From: Neurospora tetrasperma FGSC 2508
Taxonomy: Eukaryota > Ascomycota > Sordariomycetes > Sordariales > Sordariaceae
Assembly: GCF_000213175.1 (NCBI RefSeq)
Contig: NW_009799179.1
Location: 8,512,705 to 8,576,704, forward strand
DNA length: 64,000 nucleotides
Direction of reading: 5' to 3'
Of the stretch, positions 58,522 to 64,000 are shown one piece after another. The position numbers and the translations under genes were made by a program. Every line of letters starts with the position of its first letter. Within the stretch, counting starts at the first letter, position 1. The notes beneath the pieces were generated by a model. That model saw nothing but the letters and a program-made list of their open reading frames with translations, had not been told where the DNA came from and ran no database searches.

Positions 58522-60529
58522 CTTGGTAATTGGCGGTATGGGATTGACGACACTGCAAAGCTAATTGCGGCCAGAGGAACTGCCAGCTGATGGATGCTGC
58601 TGCGCTTGCGATCTCAAAGAAGTGGGAGGAATTCCGCGATAAAGTGGTTGCCGCGGGCAATTGCAAAAAGTGACGCACGGACGATTTCGGAGTGTGAACG
58701 ACGACTCCACTCCATCAGCCTTGCCGGCCGGGAGGAACTATTAAAAGCGCTACAGGGAACATTCCATCGTGATAAGGCCATGTGAAAGCTTGTCTCTGTT
58801 TCACGAAGCGTGAGTCGTCTCAAAACCTAGGTAGAGAAGAGATCAATAACTAAAGACGTTCTATCCCAACTACTGAAATGCAATAATGAGCGTTTCTGAT
58901 CTCTTTGGTCCACCTTTGTGAGTCCTTGCTGTCGTACTGTACTTGCAAGCTTCTCTATTTAGCAGATGAAGCTCCAACAGAACCTGGACAGGCGGGAATC
59001 ACCTATGGAACCTCTTTCATGCCTTTGGAACGTCCAGACGCTTGGGCCACCAACCTCGGCGTTGCCCGTCAGACCACCTAAAATTGTAGTCCCCTAGCCG
59101 GCGACGTGCCATCGTCAACCCCATTCATGTCCGTTCCAATTCCCATTTACAGGCATTGCTCACGTGATAGGGAGTTCCTGCTGGAGTTGGTGACAGACTG
59201 ACAGCCAGCGCAAGTTGAAGTCATGTCTTTCCCTTGTTCCGATGGTTCTTTTTCATCTCCTTGAAAGATGGGATTAAAGCTCCTGAAGATTGCGCCTGCA
59301 CCCACGTACATACCATCATCTTGCCCCTGGTGTTTGGCCTGCACATATCGCACACCAATTTCATTCCGATACAAACACTGTATCATATACGCAGGACGCC
59401 GTGATCATGTTTACCGCTGCATCTTCAGCTGGTCGGAATCCAAAAGAGCCAAGGGGTCAAGCAAGTCGAAGCAGACCTAGAGGTACCAAGAGGTGCTTCC
59501 TTGTAGAAACAGGGGACTAGCAGTATACGGCTGTACCTAGAGGTAGGTAGGTACCACTGCAGAAGCCGGGCAGCGACCACTGGCCGGGCAGCGGCAGTGC
59601 TGGTAGTCAAAGGCCCAATCGCGAGGAACGGGCGAGTCCTGTTTGGGATTTGGTGGGAAAGTTTAGCTGAGCCAGCTGCACGCATGGACCACTCCGTGGC
59701 TCCGGCCGGCCTTCAGTCCCCTGCTCACTAAGCGCTTCAGGTACGGTTGGTTCCTCTCCAAGGCAACGTCAGGACTCTGGAAACCTGAGTCGCCTCGCGG
59801 ATATTCTGGTTCAACCATCGTCGAGCTCCATACTGTTGCCGTCGCGTCTCGAAAGCGTGCTTTGCCATTTGCCATTTTCCCTATCTGCCCTCGAAATCGC
59901 CGTCACAACTTGCTATTACTAGGTATGCTTGCTTCTCGCTTGCTCCTTCTTTACTATTTAAGCACCAACATCACGACGGGATCGCCTCTCGACTCGGCGC
60001 CTGCCCCTCCGCCAGCAAGGGCGCGAAGTTACCAAAGAGCAAGTGCGCACTCCTAACTCGACAGTCGTCGGCGGCCATTGTCCACTTGTCCAATCCACCT
60101 TGGAACCCCGGAATCCCTGCGCCAAGTGCTCGACGTCACGGCCAGATTACCGCCGCGTGCTAGGTAACATTACTCGCCTCTAACTGACCCTTTTGCTTTC
60201 AACCCCTATAGTTGCCAACAACCCGTCCAAACTCCATCAATAGTGGCGCAGGTACATAACAAGGTCAGGAAGAGAAGAACAAGTAGTCGCATGGGCTAGA
60301 GGCTGCACGGAGACCTCGAGTGACAGCCAGTTGGAGCCCGCGCGCCTGCTCCCGCTCCCGCTCCCCGTTTCCAGCTTCCAGCAAAAAAAAGGACAGTTTG
60401 TTAAACTTGCAAAGGAACAATCTCAAAGTCCCAGCATAGACGGCAAGCGACTACACTAGCGACCAGCGACACCACCGCCCGTATCCACTTCGCTCCATTC
60501 CCCCAGAGCCCCGTCCACGCCAGGTCTCA
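58522..60529. other. Intergenic with long leader of the FHA gene
   Basis: This 2-kb stretch carries the Mgr2 promoter and the promoter and leader of the FHA gene. CCTAGGTA-type motifs occur near 58826, 59533 and 59550. No separate gene is seen. Confidence 0.5.
60164..60211 (+). other. Possible 5'-UTR intron of the FHA gene
   Basis: GTAACA at 60164, a CTAACTGAC branch-like site near 60180 and a CTATAG acceptor ending at 60211 define a 48-nt candidate intron about 320 nt ahead of the start codon. The signals are good, but only transcript data can confirm it. Confidence 0.35.
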
Positions 60530-62979
60530 ATGACGGCTGTCGCGAATCCCCCTAGCTTCGCAAATCTCAATCGGCCGGGATGGATTAATGGCGACCAATC
60601 GCTAAACTCGATGAACCCCGACGACAATAGAATGAACATGTTCATGTCGCGAAAATCTCTTCAACGATCAAACTCCTCGTCGTCGGTTGCGTCGACGGCG
60701 TCCTCCTCGTCCACCTCCACCGTGACCTCGACCGGCTCCGTCTCGACTGCGCCGACCAACGGCAGCCCCAACAGCACCAGCAGCAGCGGCGGCGGCAACG
60801 GAAACGGCAACCCCATGTCGGTCGGTGGAGACACCGCGCCTTGGTCGAACTCACAAGCTCTGCGCAAGAAACCGCAACCAAAAAACAACACCAACACCAA
60901 CTCATGGACTAATGCCAGGCCAGAAGGAGCGTCCGACCTTTCACGCTCAGCAACAGGCCGCCCGCCCATGGCGAATGGCGTCAACGGCGCGCCTCCAACT
61001 ATGCACCATCAGCAACAGCAGCCATCATCGCAGCCTCAGCCGCAGCAACAACCGCAGTCCGCCATGTCGGCGCCGAACCAGATGATGTCACAAAGCAATC
61101 TCGCGAGGCCCGGCGCCGACCAAATGGCTCCCCAACGCCAGCCCGTGCTGTCGCTGCTGTCGCTCAATGGCACCTTCGAACGCAAGACCATCTCCGTCCC
61201 CTTCTACCCCGACATAATGAAAATCGGTCGACAGACAAATGCGAAAACCGTCCCTCTCCCCACCAACGGCTTCTTCGACAGTAAGGTGTTGTCGCGTCAG
61301 CACGCCGAGATCTGGGCCAACCAAGACGGCAAGATATTCATCAAGGATGTCAAGTCCTCAAACGGCACCTTCGTCAATGGCAACCGTCTGTCGCCCGAAA
61401 ATCGCGAGTCGGAACCCCATGAGCTCCAGTCTCAAGACCATCTCGAACTCGGTATCGACATTGTTAGTGAGGACCAGAAGACGGTAGTTCACCACAAGGT
61501 TGCCGCCAAAGTCGAGCATGCTGGGTTCGTTACCCAAACGAACAACCTCCTGGATATGAACTTTGGCGATCTCGATCCTTCAAATGGCGGCATGATGATG
61601 CCCATGGGCGGTATGCCACCCTTCCGCGGTCGGGCTGGCAGCCAAGCATCTCTAGCAAGCAACGGACGTATGATGCCTGGCAATATGGGTGGTCCGATAC
61701 CTGGTATGGCGCAACAGAGGCGATTTTGGTTGAACCCTGTCACGACTGAACATATTGTCAAAAAGCTTCAAGTAAGTACATGCCTGTGCCATGGTTCCTG
61801 ATTCATTTGCTCACACTACAAAAGACGGAAATGCGCAATGCCAAGCTGCAGCACCACGATCTTATCCGAACGGGTCAGTTCATCACCGCCTTGGTTACGA
61901 AAGACGACATCAAGAATCAAGACAAGCCCGAAGATATGGAGCCCCCCAAGTTGCATGTGAACGGGAACGTCCCTTTCAAGTCGGAAATTAGCAAGACCCG
62001 GTTTTCGGAGCCCCCTGCTCCTCCGCCCTCACAGCCTCTTCCAGAGAAGCCAGATGTTGCCCGCGCGTCGGATGCGCCTTCGCTAAAACGAGGAATTACC
62101 GAGCGACCCAAATCACACCCTTCCCCCAAGGACGCGAATGTTAATCAGGTTGTACAACTTACGGAGGCCTTGAACCTAGCAAAGAAGGAACTGGACAGCA
62201 ACAGTGCTCGGGTGCGAGATCTAGAAAGGATGCTAAACGAAGAACGTGAAGCCCGGTTACAGGCGGAGGTTTTGATGCAAAAGATGGCAGTAAGCCAACA
62301 AGCAGTGACAAATGGCACGAACGTGGCAGCTTTGACGAACGGCCACTCGGCAATGGAGAGAGTATTCGAGCCACCGACGGAGCAAACAGAGACAAACGAC
62401 GCGAGCGCGCTCGGCGGCCTCGAATCCGAAAAGAGCCCGAAACCGGAAACCAGCAATATCGAGGCCATGGCGGCGGCTTTCCAGGCTCGGATAGAGTCCA
62501 TGACGACGGAGATGAAGGGGCTTAGGGAACAGCTGGAAGCTTTCAGAAACAGGGCTGAGCAGGCAGAGGCAGAGCGGGATGCTGACCGTAAGACGTTGAG
62601 TCAGTTGATCTTACAAATACGTCAGCGAGATGAGGAAGAACAGCAAGCCGCGGCGCGCAAGTCGCGTTCGTCCTCTCGCGGTAGATCGCACCAAGGCCGG
62701 AAGGACAAGGAGGTTGACCAGGCATTGCCCAAGGCTAATGGCGCTGCAGTGACTGGACCAACCCAGTCCGATGGCTCCTCCGAGGATCATGCTGAGGAGG
62801 TGCCCAGTTTGGCACTGACGGACACTTTGAAACCGTCATCTTCGCCCGCGCTAGTATATCCGCACCAGGATCGTGCGTTGATACAAGCCATGCCCTACGT
62901 TTCCGTCCTTGGAGTCGTCTTCATTGGAATGGGTCTGATGGCTTACCTCAACGGGTGGCAGCCGCAGGCGAAGAACTAG
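60530..62979 (+). CDS. ham-4: STRIPAK FHA-domain protein (SLMAP/PRO45/HAM-4)
   Basis: Two exons (60530-61771, 61825-62979) give about 798 residues. The protein is a membrane-anchored subunit of the STRIPAK phosphatase-kinase complex, required in Sordariales for hyphal fusion and sexual development, and sits at the nuclear envelope, ER and mitochondria. A Ser/Asn/Gln/Pro-rich N-terminus precedes an FHA domain (about 206-313) with GRQ, SRQH and SSNGTFVNG, the phosphothreonine-binding residues. A Met/Gly-rich linker leads to FWLNPVTTEHIVKKLQ, then two coiled coils (about 518-570 and 618-680). A C-terminal hydrophobic segment (VSVLGVVFIGMGLMAYL, near 773-789) with a short lumenal tail makes it tail-anchored. 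Intron 1 is GTAAGT to AAAAG, phase 0. The identification is strong. Confidence 0.93.
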
Positions 62980-64000
62980 GGCAGGCCGGTATCATGACAC
63001 CACAACTCACACACACACACACACCTACGCACAACGTATCTTCAATCTCCTTTGTACAGTTTTATAGGAACTTTTTATACCTGAAGACTACCTACTTCTC
63101 ATCACATTTCTATGCACATGCACTTCCGTCGTCTTGGTCTTTTCTCAAAACATATGTATTATGCACAAAACGCGGCTTACCGAACCCAGACGGTAGGGAC
63201 TTTTGACAACAGAATCGTCTGGAGTTTTGATGTGAAACAGTGGCGGGTCTAGCGTGGTTTAAAACATAGGAAATGCCTTTGACAGCATTTTGCTTTTTTT
63301 ACCGCCAATTTTGCTCTCTGGCGTTGCTTAACCGCGGCACTGACTCTCACTATTTCCGAGTCAGCTTTCTTTTCCTTTCCTTTGCCCTTCTTCTTCGGTC
63401 AAGTAATCATTCAAATTAGCACAACGGGCTGGGAACTGTTGCGGATACTTTCAGAGATGCTTGTTCTGTTAGTTTGCGGTCGGTTTGCGAGTATTGGAGC
63501 GCGAACTTCTTTTCAGCAAAGTTTTACAGCTATAGTTGCACTGGTAAAGCAGCAATGCGATCACGGCTTGGGAGAGAGAGGGACTTGTATGTATGTATCA
63601 CAACACAGCCGAAATTCTTGGTAGACGCGGGGGAATGGAGGTACATCCGGTGGGGAAAAGGAATAAATCAAGCGCAGAAGATGGCTTTTCGTACATCATT
63701 GATATGAGGTGATGATTGCTTCCATCAACACTTGCAGAGTGGGTGATTGAACCTAATTGATAAGATAACGAGTGCTGTGGTCTGAGCATTGACCAACATC
63801 AAAGGAAGCATTGACCAACCCACCTGATCAGCTGGGGGTGGTGACCACTGACAGTCTACACACCACTGCGTTTCTGAATCATCACGCGGGAGGGAAACAG
63901 GAACACAATCGACGAGTCCGATCAAACGACTATGCGCTTCGGTCCAGCTTTACATGTTTGTTACGGCAATATGGTGATGGGCACACAATCGACGTTGGGG
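62980..64000. other. Intergenic, end of window
   Basis: This holds the FHA-gene 3' UTR with a short CA microsatellite (about 63007-63022), then sequence with only short unsupported frames. Confidence 0.5.

Noticed and set aside
1-64000. 5S rRNA genes, CRISPR arrays and transposons (including RIP-mutated ones)
   Set aside because: I searched by eye for the dispersed fungal 5S rRNA, for repeat-spacer patterns, for transposase or reverse transcriptase motifs and for strongly TA-rich repeats, and found none.

Overview
This window is nuclear DNA from a filamentous ascomycete, most likely a Sordariomycete close to Neurospora or Sordaria. Three things point there: short (about 45-140 nt) spliceosomal introns with GTAAGT/GTATGT-type donors, CTRAC-like branch sites and YAG acceptors; loosely spaced, non-operonic genes on both strands; and the protein content, including a SLMAP/PRO45/HAM-4-type STRIPAK protein, an ascomycete laccase, a questin-oxidase-like protein and an Ofd1/Tpa1 dioxygenase. 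I rebuilt the exon structures by eye from splice signals and reading phase, so exon edges are predictions. There is no CRISPR array, no rRNA and no clear transposon. One Pol III (tRNA-like) unit is present.

Layout: 1-6.1 kb is gene-poor. It is followed by APC2 (6.7-10.0 kb, +), converging on a stand-alone ACAD10/11-type APH kinase (10.5-11.8 kb, -). From 11.9 to 15.4 kb there are coding-like fragments of an unrecognised gene and the tRNA-like unit. A large RING-H2 protein gene covers 15.4-18.9 kb (-), followed by a 6.4-kb gene-poor stretch. The central cluster holds Rad17 (25.3-28.2 kb, -), a questin-oxidase-family protein (28.6-30.0 kb, -), ribulose-phosphate 3-epimerase (30.6-31.5 kb, +), Ofd1/Tpa1 (32.5-34.5 kb, +), a small unknown protein with a 29-nt exon (35.9-37.0 kb, +), a Cys/Met-metabolism PLP enzyme (37.4-38.7 kb, -), an ankyrin protein (40.6-43.0 kb, +) and a Sir2/Hst2 deacetylase (44.0-45.2 kb, +). 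The right part carries an unknown Ser/Pro-rich protein with a Cys-rich tail and two decayed relatives of that tail (46.4-49.5 kb), an orphan (50.8-51.7 kb, +), a laccase (53.6-55.6 kb, -), the mitochondrial Mgr2/Romo1 protein (57.9-58.5 kb, -) and the STRIPAK FHA protein HAM-4/PRO45 (60.5-63.0 kb, +).

The genes are mostly independent housekeeping functions: cell-cycle ubiquitination, DNA-damage checkpoint, pentose phosphate pathway, oxygen sensing/translation, mitochondrial import, NAD-dependent deacetylation and STRIPAK signalling. Secretory or secondary-metabolism-like functions (laccase, questin-oxidase family) are interspersed, and no biosynthetic cluster is evident. The observations most worth checking are the small Cys-rich (zinc-ribbon-like) family with tandem relics, the coding-like ATG-less extension in front of the Sir2 gene, the repeated palindrome TACCTAGGTA in intergenic DNA, the degenerate tRNA-like unit, and the unrecognised spliced-looking gene near 13 kb.
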